Source: SABI01 sp963676605 (lineage in GTDB: Bacteria; Spirochaetota; Spirochaetia; Sphaerochaetales; Sphaerochaetaceae). From it: DNA of 64,000 nt. Under the pieces are notes generated by a model, which was not told the origin of the DNA, searched no databases, and worked only from the letters and a program-made list of their open reading frames with translations. Of the stretch, positions 9,564-19,509 are shown one piece after another; position 1 is the stretch's first letter; each line of letters opens with the position of its first letter. Position numbers and translations under genes: made by a program. The stretch is from contig CAXXSP010000054.1 of the NCBI GenBank assembly GCA_963676605.2, forward strand, positions 33,208-97,207. Direction: 5' to 3'.

Positions 9564-11711
9564 TTACCCGAGCAGTGCGAACAGGTTATATTTTCCGAAA
9601 ATCGACACGGCAATCAGGGAGACGATCGCCATGATCTTGATGAGTATATCGAGTGAAGGTCCGACGGTGTCCTTCAAAGGATCACCAACCGTATCGCCGA
9701 CAACGGCAGCCTTATGGGCGTTCGAGCCCTTACCTCCGAAGTGTCCGTGCTCGACATACTTCTTCCCGTTATCCCAGGCACCTCCGGCATTCGCCGTGTA
9801 CAGCGCAAGCATGACCGAAGAGAGGGTCGTCCCTATGAGAAGACCCCCGACGAACTCTGCTCCGAAGATGAATCCGGTGACGAGCGGAGTCGCTACCGAA
9901 ATGAGAGCGGGAACTTTCATCTCCGCAATTGCGCCAGCACTGCTGATACTGATACAGGTCGTATAATCGGGGAGACTCGTTCCCTGTATGATACCCGGAT
10001 CGGCCTTGAACTGGCGCCTCACCTCCTGCACCATCTTCCGTGCAGCGTTTGCTACAGCTTCAATCAGCATACCGCTGAACAGATAAGGGAGAGCCGCTCC
10101 GACCAGTCCTCCGACGAGCGTGAGAGGAGATACCATGTTCAGGACCAGATCTATACCCCCCTGAACCGACTCCCCTGCCTGTGCATACAGGTAGGAAGAG
10201 AAGAGAGAGAGGGCAGCAAGTGTCGCCGAACCGATGGCAAATCCCTTCCCGATAGCAGCTGTCGTGTTCCCGACGGCATCAAGTTCATCGGTGATTCCGC
10301 GGACATCGGGATGAAGACGCGCCATCTCGCTGATACCTCCGGCATTATCGGCAATGGGACCGTAGGTATCGACCGATACCGTCACCGTAACGAAGCTGAG
10401 CATGCCGATCGCCGCCATGGCAACTCCGTACAGGCCTGCCGTGGCATTGGCTGTTATGATAGCCACACCGAGAATGACAACGGGAGCCATAACACTGATC
10501 ATGCCGACACTCATCCCCTGGGTGATGGTGAGGGCCGGCCCCTCCTGTGAACTTGCAGAGATCTTCTGGGTCGGCTTGTAGTCGTAGCTGGTATAGTATT
10601 CCGCGATCTGCCCGATGACGATTCCGCTTACGATACCCAGAACAGCAGCGATCCAGGGAGAGAGGGCACCGAGATTGAACCCGGCCGATGCGACCTCCTC
10701 GCCTCTGAACAGAAAGAAGGAGATGAGCCCACTGAGAATAATGGTAAGACCCGCTCCCATAAAGGTCGCTGCATTAAGCTCCTTATGGGGATTGTCCGAG
10801 ACTTTTTTAACGAGAAGAAAGATGATTCCGACCATGGAGGAGAGAATACCGCCTGCGGCGATCAGAAGCGGGGCGTAGACCAGTTTTGAAATAAGAGAAG
10901 GGGAAATCGTTCCCTGAGAGAAATAGATATACGCGGCGAGTATCATCGCTGAGACAAGGGAGCCCACATAACTCTCAAGAAGGTCACTGCCGAGCCCTGC
11001 GACATCTCCCACATTATCACCGACATTATCGGCGATGGTTGCCGGGTTTCTCGGATCATCTTCAGGAATGCCTGCTTCAGTCTTTCCGACAAGGTCGGCA
11101 CCCATATCGGCTGCCTTTGTATAAATCCCTCCGCCGACACGGTTGAACATGGCGATGATAGAGCATCCCAGAGCATAGGAGCTGACCGTCATCGTGAACG
11201 GGATATCGCTGATTCCGAGCCAGTTGGTATGGAACACCAGATTCTCCGGCGAAGCCTGCTTCAGCAACACGCCGAATACCAGATAGACGATGGCAAGGCC
11301 GAGAAGTGCAAACCCTCCGACGCTGAGGCCCATGACCGACCCTCCGCGGAACGCTACCCTGAGCGTCTTCCCCAGTGATTTCGTCTCCCGCGCTTCAGCA
11401 GAGACGCGGACATTCGATATCGTTGCGATATTCATACCTATCCAGCCGGCACTCGCACTCATCACTGCTCCGAGAATGAAGGCAGCAGCTCCTGTGACTG
11501 AGACAACCAGACCAAGCAGTATGGCAATAAAGATGGAGACTTTCAGAATCACCTTGTATTCGTGATTGAGGAACGCTTTCGCCCCCTCCTGAATTGCCTC
11601 AGATATCTGAACCATCTCCTCTGTGCCGGGATCTTTCCTCTTTACTCCGTAATAATTGATTACAGCAAAAGCCAGAGCCGCGACAGCTGCAAGAATGACA
11701 AACCCGATCAT
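9564..11711 (-). CDS. hppA: Membrane-bound ion-translocating pyrophosphatase, K+-dependent type
   Basis: Hydrolyses cytoplasmic pyrophosphate and uses the energy to pump H+ or Na+ outward. The 715-residue protein has about 16 membrane helices and the diagnostic substrate loop DMGADLVGKTEAGIPEDDPR, followed by NPATIADNVGDNVGDVAG. The segment VGNTTAAIGKG has Ala where K+-independent enzymes have Lys, so it belongs to the K+-dependent group, which includes both H+ and Na+ pumps. A second acidic cluster (GDTVGDPLKDTVGPS) is intact near the C-terminus. AGGAGG precedes the ATG. It would recover energy from biosynthetic pyrophosphate, as expected in an energy-limited anaerobe. Confidence 0.96.
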   Translation of the reverse strand: MIGFVILAAVAALAFAVINYYGVKRKDPGTEEMVQISEAIQEGAKAFLNHEYKVILKVSIFIAILLGLVVSVTGAAAFILGAVMSASAGWIGMNIATISNVRVSAEARETKSLGKTLRVAFRGGSVMGLSVGGFALLGLAIVYLVFGVLLKQASPENLVFHTNWLGISDIPFTMTVSSYALGCSIIAMFNRVGGGIYTKAADMGADLVGKTEAGIPEDDPRNPATIADNVGDNVGDVAGLGSDLLESYVGSLVSAMILAAYIYFSQGTISPSLISKLVYAPLLIAAGGILSSMVGIIFLLVKKVSDNPHKELNAATFMGAGLTIILSGLISFFLFRGEEVASAGFNLGALSPWIAAVLGIVSGIVIGQIAEYYTSYDYKPTQKISASSQEGPALTITQGMSVGMISVMAPVVILGVAIITANATAGLYGVAMAAIGMLSFVTVTVSVDTYGPIADNAGGISEMARLHPDVRGITDELDAVGNTTAAIGKGFAIGSATLAALSLFSSYLYAQAGESVQGGIDLVLNMVSPLTLVGGLVGAALPYLFSGMLIEAVANAARKMVQEVRRQFKADPGIIQGTSLPDYTTCISISSAGAIAEMKVPALISVATPLVTGFIFGAEFVGGLLIGTTLSSVMLALYTANAGGAWDNGKKYVEHGHFGGKGSNAHKAAVVGDTVGDPLKDTVGPSLDILIKIMAIVSLIAVSIFGKYNLFALLG

Positions 11712-11857
11712 ACAGCAACCTCCTTCATATTATTGACGCTTCCCGATTTTCTGTAAGAAACGCCACTAAGACCGGTATATCACAATCCGGCTCTCTATTC
11801 TAGCGTTTTGACAAGTTTTCCACTGGTTAAATTTAACCGTCATATCATAATAGATCA

Positions 11858-12796
11858 TTACTCCTTGACTCTGTTCACCAGGAAAATACCGAGAGCGACC
11901 AGAGGAAGGGCAATGAGATACTGAATCCTGAACACCTTTTCCCCAAGAATAACGACTGAAAGGAAGGTTCCGACAATCGGGACAAGGAACTGGAATATGA
12001 CAATTGAACTCACCTTGTTATGCTTCAGGAGCTGAGTCCAGAGAGAAAAGGCGGCAGCTGAGAGAGAGGCAAGGTAGAGGAGGATCAGGTAGGCAGAAGG
12101 GGGGCCCGAAGGAAAAGATCCCCCTGCAAGAAGTGAAATGAGGAGAAGAAGGGCACCTCCGAAGCTGAGTTGTGTTCCGGTGATAAGCATCGGATCAGCG
12201 ATGGATGTGAGATACTTCGCATAGATGAAGGAGATGGAAGCGAGCACGGAGGCGGCTATCATGAACCCTTCGCCGCTCAGAGAAAACTCAAAACCGAGGT
12301 TCACGTCATAATTGACCAGAATCACCGAGATGAAACCGGCGACGATACCGAAGACCTTCCCCTTGGTAATCTTATCGTTATGGAAGAAAAGGTGGGCCAG
12401 AATCGCACTCCAGAAGACGTTGGATGCACTGAGGATAGACCCTTTCGCTCCACTGATGAAAGAGATACTGATATAGAAGAAAAAGTAGTGAATGGTCGTC
12501 TGCAGGATTCCGAGGATACCGACTCTTCCCCACTGAATTGCGGTAAGTGACGTAGGCGTCACCTCCCCCCTCTTCTTTCTCATGAAAAACCTCAGGGCGA
12601 GCACCAGAAGGCCGGCAAGCGTGAAACGTACGCCGGCGTAAACCAGCTTCGACCATGTGTCTTCTGCTGCGATCTCGAACAGAGCATATCCCATCTTTAT
12701 GAAAGGGAATGCACTCCCCCAGAGTATCGTGCAGAGAATCGCGAGTGCATAGGCAACCGCTGGAACGGCGAAGAGGCTTCGTTTCTCATTCGTCAT
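11858..12796 (-). CDS. EamA/DMT-superfamily transporter
   Basis: Ten-helix membrane transporter of the drug/metabolite superfamily, 312 aa, made of two EamA repeats. The first repeat begins AILCTILWGSAFPFIKMGY and the second includes IVIFQFLVPIVGTFLSVVILGE, both classic EamA signatures. Family members export amino acids, nucleosides or other metabolites, or take up sugars; this one cannot be assigned. Its start overlaps the end of the HAD hydrolase gene by 4 bp (ATGA), showing translational coupling, so transporter and phosphatase may act on related metabolites. Confidence 0.88.
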   Translation of the reverse strand: MTNEKRSLFAVPAVAYALAILCTILWGSAFPFIKMGYALFEIAAEDTWSKLVYAGVRFTLAGLLVLALRFFMRKKRGEVTPTSLTAIQWGRVGILGILQTTIHYFFFYISISFISGAKGSILSASNVFWSAILAHLFFHNDKITKGKVFGIVAGFISVILVNYDVNLGFEFSLSGEGFMIAASVLASISFIYAKYLTSIADPMLITGTQLSFGGALLLLISLLAGGSFPSGPPSAYLILLYLASLSAAAFSLWTQLLKHNKVSSIVIFQFLVPIVGTFLSVVILGEKVFRIQYLIALPLVALGIFLVNRVKE

Positions 12797-13542
12797 GCTC
12801 TCTTCTCCTTCACTCTTTCAGGAAAGGATGCACAGAGTGCATGCAGTTCTCTCAACGTAAGGCAGGATTCAGAAGAAAGATCGGTGTCATCGGGATTGAT
12901 GAGATGGTCCGTAATGAAAAGACAGGAAGAACCCAGGTCTCTGATTGCGCCATCCTCCCTGACATTATTCCCGATCATGAGTACCTCTTCAGGCTGAACA
13001 CCGGTCTTATCGAACAGTTCCTGGTAGTAGCCGACATGAGGCTTCGTGTAGGAATAGTCCTCATAGGTCGTGATGAGAGAGAAATCAGTCTCCTCAAGGC
13101 CGATCCAGCTCATTCTCTCGAGCGTCCCCGCGCGGGGGAACATAGGGGCTGTCGCCAGAATGAGATCGTACCCCTTTGCCTTCAGCATCGACACGATTTC
13201 AGCTGAGAGTGGAGTCGGCTCGATCAGATGCCTGATCTCCCTGAATTCTTCATTATAGAAGCGAGTGAAGGAACTGATCAGTTCCTGATCATAGGGGAGT
13301 GAGAGATGGGAGAAGAAAGTCCTCCAGAACCGCTCCATATTGCTATCCCGTCCCCCTTCTCCCTGCATCGACATCACTCCTGCCATTAAGGCTTCCTGTG
13401 CTCTGCCAGGGTCGAGCTGCTCCGTTATGCACCTCTGGGTGAACCGTGCGAGATACTCAACCATGAACTGCTTCTCATCCAGCGGAAGCAAAGTTCCGTC
13501 AAGATCGAAGAATACTGTAGATACCTTTTCCATTTCTGTCAT
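12793..13542 (-). CDS. HAD-superfamily hydrolase
   Basis: Cytoplasmic HAD-fold phosphatase of 249 aa. Motif I is FFDLDGTLLP near residue 12, with the nucleophile Asp and the acid/base Asp two residues later. Motif II is LATAP around residue 130, and motif IV is IGNNVREDG around residue 192. A helical cap lies between motifs I and II, so it is a type C1 (phosphoglycolate phosphatase-like) member. The substrate is unknown. Two ATGs (13542 and 13533) could start it; neither has a strong ribosome site. It is the first gene of a two-gene unit with the DMT transporter. Confidence 0.82.
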   Translation of the reverse strand: MTEMEKVSTVFFDLDGTLLPLDEKQFMVEYLARFTQRCITEQLDPGRAQEALMAGVMSMQGEGGRDSNMERFWRTFFSHLSLPYDQELISSFTRFYNEEFREIRHLIEPTPLSAEIVSMLKAKGYDLILATAPMFPRAGTLERMSWIGLEETDFSLITTYEDYSYTKPHVGYYQELFDKTGVQPEEVLMIGNNVREDGAIRDLGSSCLFITDHLINPDDTDLSSESCLTLRELHALCASFPERVKEKRA

Positions 13543-13685
13543 ATAAAGACACGATATACTTCACGTGTGGGAAGGTCAACTCACCACTCGCGGTAATTTA
13601 CACGGCCGCAGGTATACAACTTCACTTAATCGTCATAACACGATATGATTGGATGACGAAAATCAGGAGTATGAGAGGAGGGATT

Positions 13686-14984
13686 ATGAACCCACTTGCT
13701 ACAGAATTGAACACGCAGCTCGAAGGCACGATCATTGCCGACATGCTGAGCGACTATGGAAAGAGAATGTACTTCCCCAAGGGAATCATCAGTCAGTCGG
13801 CCGAAGCGAAACAGAAAGCACACCGCTATAACGCAACCATCGGGATCGCGACCGAGAACAACGACGCGCTCTACATTCCTTCCGTATACAGCGGTTTCAC
13901 CGACACCCTCGAAGTAAACGAGGTCTTCCCCTATGCCCCCACTGCAGGCGAACCGGCTCTCCGTGCCGCATGGCTTGAGGAGATGGTACGGAAGAATCCT
14001 TCGATGAAGGGAAAGAAAACCTCTCTTCCTGTGGTCACCAACGGCCTCACCCATGCCATTTCGATTGCACTCTCACTCTTCCTTGACGAGGGTGACGAGA
14101 TCATCGTTCCTGATTTCTACTGGGGAAACTACAACCTGATCATCAACGAACAGAGAAAGGCCGTGAATGTTCCCTTCGATCTGTTTGCAGACGGAAAGCT
14201 CAACATCGAAGGTCTCTCAGCGACAATAGACGCCTCAAAAAGCGGTAAGGTTGCCCTCATTCTCAATTTCCCGAACAACCCGACAGGGTACACCCCGACG
14301 ACAGATGAGGCTGAAAGACTTGTCAGGATGCTCACCGACAAGGCGGAAGCCGGAAAGAAGCTCCTTGTCTTCACCGACGATGCGTACTTCGGTCTTTTCT
14401 TTGAGGAGGATGTCTGCCGGGAATCGCTGTTCTCCCTGCTCTGTGATGCTCACGAGAATATTCTTGCAGTAAAAGGCGACGCGGCAACGAAGGAAGAGAT
14501 GGTCTGGGGTTTCCGCGTAGGCTTCCTTACCTATAACGGGAAAGGGATCACCGAAGGTCAGTACGAAGCTCTCGTCAAGAAAACCATGGGAGCGATCAGA
14601 GGAAACGTCAGTTCCTGCAGCAAGCCTGCCCAGTCTCTCCTGCTGAAAGCTATGAAGAGCAAAAGCTACCACGAAGAGAAGGAGAGAGGGATCGCCAAGA
14701 TCAGCAGGAGATATGCCGAGATAAAGGACGCTCTTGCCTCCCATGCAGGCGATGAATTCCTTTCACCCCTTCCTTTCAACTCGGGCTATTTCATGTCATT
14801 CACCTGCAAGGGTGATGCGGAAAAGCTGAGGCTTCACCTCCTCGACAGCTACGGAGTGGGCACGATAAGCATCAAGGGAACGTTCCTCCGCCTCGCATTC
14901 AGCAGCACCGACCTTGAGGATATCAGAGAACTTGTTGATATCGTCTACAAAGGAGCTCAGGAAGTCTTCCAATCCGATCATTAA
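13686..14984 (+). CDS. Class I/II PLP-dependent aminotransferase
   Basis: Predicted cytosolic aminotransferase of 432 aa. Recognisable fold-type I landmarks are TNGLTHAIS (cofactor phosphate turn), LNFPNNPTGYTPT (the conserved Asn-Pro substrate/cofactor site), FTDDAYFGLFF (Asp contacting the pyridine nitrogen) and WGFRVGFLTY with the C-terminal Arg region. The PLP lysine is probably in AVKGDAATKEEMVWG. The frame opens at 13653, but GAGAGGAGG lies just before the ATG at 13686, which is chosen. It resembles aspartate/tyrosine aminotransferase-like enzymes of anaerobes; the amino acid used is not predictable. It is transcribed alone, divergent from the HAD gene. Confidence 0.85.
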   Translation: MNPLATELNTQLEGTIIADMLSDYGKRMYFPKGIISQSAEAKQKAHRYNATIGIATENNDALYIPSVYSGFTDTLEVNEVFPYAPTAGEPALRAAWLEEMVRKNPSMKGKKTSLPVVTNGLTHAISIALSLFLDEGDEIIVPDFYWGNYNLIINEQRKAVNVPFDLFADGKLNIEGLSATIDASKSGKVALILNFPNNPTGYTPTTDEAERLVRMLTDKAEAGKKLLVFTDDAYFGLFFEEDVCRESLFSLLCDAHENILAVKGDAATKEEMVWGFRVGFLTYNGKGITEGQYEALVKKTMGAIRGNVSSCSKPAQSLLLKAMKSKSYHEEKERGIAKISRRYAEIKDALASHAGDEFLSPLPFNSGYFMSFTCKGDAEKLRLHLLDSYGVGTISIKGTFLRLAFSSTDLEDIRELVDIVYKGAQEVFQSDH

Positions 14985-15064
14985 ATCTGTACAGATTCCA
15001 CCTTCGCGAGATTGCCTTTAGCCGGAGGTGGCATTACAATTCGAAAAGAAAGGATGGTTAGTAC

Positions 15065-17011
15065 ATGGTGATTTGGCACACCGCACCGGAGATCATCTCA
15101 TCGCTGGTAGTGGGAGTTTTACTTCTTAGTACAGGCAACGTGCATCTCAGACTCACTGCAAGGGAAAAAGTATTCCAGTACACCCTCGTCATAGCTTTAG
15201 CCGCGATGGTGTATAACCTCTTTCTGGACCTCTTTATCCAGCTCTCTCCTCCTGCTCATGCAGGGGTCACTCTTTTTCTTTACACATTCCTCTATCTGAT
15301 CTATCCTCTTGCCCTCGGCTTCCTCATCTGGTACATCATGTTGTTCATCGGAGAAAAAACCCCGGATGAACACAAGAGAAGAGAGAACATATTCACATCC
15401 GTGTATGTGACTCTTTATATACTCTATACGATCCTGATACTGGTAAACCTGAAAACAGGCTGGGTATTTTCGGTGACACAGGAAGGTTCCTATACACGGC
15501 AAGCGCTGAATTCACTTCCGTTCTTCCTCGGATTCACCCAGATACTCATTATCTCAGTGTATCTCCTCATTGAACGTTCCTACATAGACAGAATTACTCT
15601 CTATCTGTTCCGCTGGCTTCCGGTTCTCTCCCTTGTCATTCTGATCCTTCAGATGATTGTACCTGATGTCTTCCTCGCAGGAACCGCAATCTCGATAGCC
15701 CTCCTCAGTGTCTACCTCACCTTCCAGACACGGAAACTGTCGGTCGACGACCTTACTCAGCTGCCGAATCGGATGTATTTTCTCTCATTCCTTTCACGGT
15801 CGGTGAAGAGAAAGAACACGGTATCAGTCCTCGTCATCTCCCTTGATGACTTCAAGACGATTAATGACACCTATTCCCTGAAAAAGGGAGATGCGATTCT
15901 GCTGGCTCTCTCATCATTCCTTGCAAAGACATTTCCTGATTCCCAGGTATACCGGTACTCGGGCGATGAATTCGCCATTTCTCTCCCAGAGGGAACAGGC
16001 GCCGGCGCAGCCGATCTCATACGTAACAGGCTGGAGGAACCCTGGATGATAGGGGGGATTGCAGCAATTCTCCCTGCTACGATACTGGAAATAACCTTCC
16101 CCTGCACGAAAAGCCGTGATGAAAATCCCTTGATCATCCTTGATTATGCACTCCGCATCGCAAAAACCCAGCACAAAGGGAGGACACTCATCTTTGACGA
16201 GGACCTCCTTCATGCGATCAGGAAGAGACGGACCATCGTCAACAGCCTCCACCAGTCACTGACGAGAGAATCTCTTCGCGTGGTATTCCAACCCATCGTG
16301 GAGCTCCCGGAAGGGAGGCCGGTCATGTACGAAGCACTTCTTCGTATGAATGACAGCAACCTGAAAGAGATCGGTCCGGGGGAATTCATCCCCATCGCTG
16401 AAGAGCTCGGTATTATAGATCAGCTTACGCTCTACGTGGTCAGCCGTGTCTGCGCGATCCAGGCCGAGCTGATGAGGGATGACAAAGAAGTTCCGGCCAT
16501 AGCCATCAATTTCTCTGCCAGTCATTTTTCGAACAAGAAGTTTATCAAGGAAATTCAAAATCTCATTGCATTCCATACCATCCCGAAAGGAAAAATCTTC
16601 TTTGAAGTCACCGAGCATACGTTCGCAAGCCTGCCTTTCGAGGAAATCAGAGAGACCATGGACTCGTTCCTTGATTACGGCGTTCAATTCAATCTCGATG
16701 ATTTCGGCACGGGATACTCGAACCTCGCTCACATCCTCAATCTCCCCTTCAGGTTCATCAAAATCGACAAATCTCTTCTCTGGAGAGAGAAAAAGGGGAA
16801 ATCCGAAGATTCTCTCCTTATCTCTCTCGCGACCCTCCTTCAGGAGTTAGGGTTCGACATCATCATAGAAGGTGTCGAGACGGAAGCTCAGGCGGCAACT
16901 CTGCACACTATCGAAATCCCCAAGGCACAGGGGTTCTACTTCAGCCTCCCGCTGGAATACGAAGAGTTCAGCAGAACCTCAGACGGAAACATCTCTTTTC
17001 CACTTGACTAA
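15065..17011 (+). CDS. Membrane GGDEF-EAL cyclic-di-GMP phosphodiesterase
   Basis: Sensor protein of 648 aa. Residues ~1-220 hold about seven membrane helices of the 7TM type, then a GGDEF domain (~225-375) and an EAL domain (~390-640). The GGDEF loop is SGDEF and has no upstream RxxD, so cyclase activity is doubtful. The EAL domain keeps its catalytic set: YEALLR, EVTEHTF, DDFGTGYSN, KIDKSL, EGVETE and QGFYFS. Net activity is therefore probably cyclic-di-GMP hydrolysis, opposing the cyclase at 5.7-7.2 kb. An AAAGGA box precedes the start. tRNA-Ala follows on the same strand. Confidence 0.88.
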   Translation: MVIWHTAPEIISSLVVGVLLLSTGNVHLRLTAREKVFQYTLVIALAAMVYNLFLDLFIQLSPPAHAGVTLFLYTFLYLIYPLALGFLIWYIMLFIGEKTPDEHKRRENIFTSVYVTLYILYTILILVNLKTGWVFSVTQEGSYTRQALNSLPFFLGFTQILIISVYLLIERSYIDRITLYLFRWLPVLSLVILILQMIVPDVFLAGTAISIALLSVYLTFQTRKLSVDDLTQLPNRMYFLSFLSRSVKRKNTVSVLVISLDDFKTINDTYSLKKGDAILLALSSFLAKTFPDSQVYRYSGDEFAISLPEGTGAGAADLIRNRLEEPWMIGGIAAILPATILEITFPCTKSRDENPLIILDYALRIAKTQHKGRTLIFDEDLLHAIRKRRTIVNSLHQSLTRESLRVVFQPIVELPEGRPVMYEALLRMNDSNLKEIGPGEFIPIAEELGIIDQLTLYVVSRVCAIQAELMRDDKEVPAIAINFSASHFSNKKFIKEIQNLIAFHTIPKGKIFFEVTEHTFASLPFEEIRETMDSFLDYGVQFNLDDFGTGYSNLAHILNLPFRFIKIDKSLLWREKKGKSEDSLLISLATLLQELGFDIIIEGVETEAQAATLHTIEIPKAQGFYFSLPLEYEEFSRTSDGNISFPLD

Positions 17012-17044
17012 CCCAGGGCTCCATTGTAGCGTATCGGTATAGAT

Positions 17045-17121
17045 GGGGGTGTAGCTCAGTTGGCTAGAGCGATAGGTTCGCAATCTATAGGTCAGGGGTT
17101 CGATTCCCCTTACCTCCACCA
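17045..17121 (+). tRNA. tRNA-Ala (anticodon CGC)
   Basis: Full cloverleaf with CCA encoded. The acceptor stem GGGGGTG/TACCTCC contains the alanine identity pair G3-U70. The anticodon arm is ATAGG-TTCGCAA-TCTAT, giving anticodon CGC for codon GCG. The T arm is AGGGG-TTCGATT-CCCCT. It marks the left edge of the accessory region; no repeat of its 3' end was found at the right edge. Confidence 0.95.
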
Positions 17122-17134
17122 TTTTGAAAAAAAC

Positions 17135-17180
17135 AACCCGTCTCTCCAGAGTGATTCTCTGGGGTGACGGGTTTTCTTTT
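17135..17180 (+). terminator. Rho-independent terminator after tRNA-Ala
   Basis: AACCCGTC pairs with GACGGGTT and an inner CCAGAG/CTCTGG stem extends the hairpin; TTTTCTTTT follows directly. Confidence 0.85.
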
Positions 17181-17349
17181 CCCCCTTGTATTTAAAGGGT
17201 TTCAGCCGTTTTGACATCTTTCAGAAACCTCTCTCCAGCCACCAGACTCTCTCCATTCTTCCCACGTTCATTCTCTGTTCGGGGAGGTATTCTCTGTTTT
17301 CTTCGGACAGGGTCCGACACGCGTCCGGTTCCAGAGATCCTTTCAGATT

Positions 17350-19200
17350 AACCTACGATAAACAGAAAAGTAGAACCATAACCTCATAGAATTCTATAAA
17401 CCATATAATTCCTGCATTTTAATTGCGTTTTTACAGTTTCTCTTGCGTCTTTATCTTTTCTGTCGTATCATACATATAGTTCTACTTAGCACCATATCTT
17501 ATGTGTGGCAGGTAATAGGTTATGGCATTCATCAAAGTGCAGAAACTGGTTGTCAACGATGATGGCAGTGTTCGTTCCGGCAGCGCCTCAATCATGAGTA
17601 CTGAATACGACAGTTCCTACAAGGGAAATTCCCGTCACACTACTCGAGAAAAGCTCGGAAAGGTTATTTCTATCAGTTCTGACAGGAAAAAGGGGGTATT
17701 CCTTTCCCCGACTCGTGGTCTCGTTGCCTATGATTCGATAGCTGATTCCTTTGAGAGTGTTGAACGGGATGATCCGAGAATACACAGCCTTGACCTTTTC
17801 CCCGAACCAGAGATCCATACGGTATTCGGTGATGCGTACCTCTTTCTCTCAGTTTGTGAAAAATCAGGTCTTCTAGCGGTATTACGGACTGCTTTTCCAC
17901 AAGATAAGGAGTATGAACGGGTTCTCACCCATCTGCTTCACTCAGTTCTGAAGGACGGATCAAGAATATCCTGTGATGACTTCATCGGGAAATCATTCGC
18001 TTCTTACCTCTTTGAGAACATTCCTTCAGGATCTCTTGGAAGCGATACAATCTACTTCTCCTTCATGGGAGAGGATGCAAACAGGATAGCCTTCTTCAAG
18101 GCATTTGTATCTCAGATGCGTAGGAAAGATCCTGAGTTCGGAACAGGTTGCTATGTCGATTCCACTCCTCTGCCGAATGCCATACGCGACAATCCGTTCA
18201 ATGCACTGTGCAGTCACGGGATTACCTCCACCTCCATACAGACAAGGCTTGTACTTGTACTTGATGAAAAGACCGGACTTCCTGTCTGGTATTCAGTGAT
18301 TCCGGGAAATCTTCTCGACCTGAGCACTCTTCGTTCAACGATGTCCGACGTCGCAGAGAGCCTTGACATCTGCATCAGCAACTTCGTCCTTGATGCAGGG
18401 TATGCCAGTAAAGAGCTTATTGAGTCCTTTCATAGCGGAAATGAACAGGGAAAGACTATTACTGTCCGTATGCCTGCAAAGAAGGGCTACCCGTACAAAA
18501 CACTCTATCATCAGGTAAAAAATTTGATGAGCAATGCCAAGTATGAGTTCATCAGGCAGGGACATACCTATTTCGGCAAACATATTGAGACTGAGGTTTT
18601 TGGGTTCAAAATGCATGCTTACGTGTATGTAGATAAGGACAATGCCCTCGAAGGAAGCAGGAACTATCGCCTGAAACATTCAGGGGCATACGAGAAGATG
18701 ACCGATAAGGAGAAAAACTGGTATGCAGTACGTTCCGGCTTCTTTATCCTACTCTCCACTGAACTCAAGGAAGCTGACGAGAAACTTGATGACTATTTCG
18801 GCAGGACTCGAATCGAGAACGTGTTCAAGACCAGCAAGGAATACCTGGATCTTCTTCCGTTGTCAAAGTGGTCGGATCTTACCGTCAGGGGCAAGCTGCT
18901 TTCCGATATCATCGCTACCATTGCGCTGCTACAGCTGAGAAGCAGACTCTCTGGGCCGGGGATCTCTACTAACAAGCTCATCGGAAAAACCCAATCGTTG
19001 ATGTGCATGAAAAAACGGGATGGGACCATACTTGTCGAGGTCCCGAACAAACAAGCCAAAGAGTTCTACCAGAAATTGAAAGTAAAGGTTCCCGCTTCAC
19101 TGGACCTCAAGAAGTATAAATCTGAGAACCTCAAACTAAAGACCTGAAGATCTTGAGACCGTTCAGATTTATGGTTCTACTTTTTGGTTTATCGTAAGTT
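17350..19200 (+). mobile_element. IS4/IS1634-like insertion sequence, apparently complete
   Basis: About 1.85 kb bounded by imperfect 30-bp terminal inverted repeats at 17350-17379 and 19171-19200; the right repeat, read inward, shares CGATAAAC and AAAGTAGAACCAT with the left. One full-length transposase gene lies between. A possible TTAA duplication flanks the ends but overlaps the repeat edge, so target duplication is not proven. It sits ~170 bp past the tRNA-Ala terminator. Confidence 0.85.
17522..19147 (+). CDS. IS4/IS1634-like DDE transposase
   Basis: Intact 541-residue transposase. Putative catalytic residues of the IS4-type RNase H fold are Asp in GCYVDSTPLPNA (~residue 206), Asp in NFVLDAGYASKE (~residue 293) and Glu in RTRIENVFKTSKEYLDL (~residue 437), the last being a Y/R-x-IE..K region typical of the IS4 superfamily. 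A beta-rich insertion lies before the final Glu, as in IS1634-type proteins. It fills most of the element, and no frameshift was noticed, so the element may still be active. Family assignment below IS4-superfamily level is tentative. Confidence 0.85.
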   Translation: MAFIKVQKLVVNDDGSVRSGSASIMSTEYDSSYKGNSRHTTREKLGKVISISSDRKKGVFLSPTRGLVAYDSIADSFESVERDDPRIHSLDLFPEPEIHTVFGDAYLFLSVCEKSGLLAVLRTAFPQDKEYERVLTHLLHSVLKDGSRISCDDFIGKSFASYLFENIPSGSLGSDTIYFSFMGEDANRIAFFKAFVSQMRRKDPEFGTGCYVDSTPLPNAIRDNPFNALCSHGITSTSIQTRLVLVLDEKTGLPVWYSVIPGNLLDLSTLRSTMSDVAESLDICISNFVLDAGYASKELIESFHSGNEQGKTITVRMPAKKGYPYKTLYHQVKNLMSNAKYEFIRQGHTYFGKHIETEVFGFKMHAYVYVDKDNALEGSRNYRLKHSGAYEKMTDKEKNWYAVRSGFFILLSTELKEADEKLDDYFGRTRIENVFKTSKEYLDLLPLSKWSDLTVRGKLLSDIIATIALLQLRSRLSGPGISTNKLIGKTQSLMCMKKRDGTILVEVPNKQAKEFYQKLKVKVPASLDLKKYKSENLKLKT

Positions 19201-19509
19201 TAATGACTCAGACGAATGACCGTATTTTGCGGTTGTGTTAAGACCTCAAATGGTCGGGACAAACCACCCGTTTTCACAAACCTAAAGTCTCTCGCAGGTT
19301 TCGGGAAGTGATATCTAGAGCCTGTCCGATTTCTTTGAAAATGGCCTGTTGTCCTGGAGGGTCATCAACCCGCCGCAGGTAACCAAGTCAGAATTCAACG
19401 AAACCAGTCTCATTCCATCATTTTCTGCTATAATTTAGGGCTGAGAACCAACGCAAAACCCACTCAGGGCACACCTATCCCGACAATGTCTGCACATTCG
19501 CTGTTTCAG
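19201..19509. other. Non-coding junction between two IS remnants
   Basis: No ORF or recognised RNA is seen in these ~300 bases. They lie between the right end of the intact IS and the decayed transposase and may contain the end of the older element, but no matching inverted repeat could be identified by eye. Confidence 0.5.

Noticed and set aside
17348..19203. TTAA on both sides of the IS as a target-site duplication.
   Set aside because: The two TTAA copies overlap the ends of the inverted repeats by different amounts, so they do not give a consistent element boundary.
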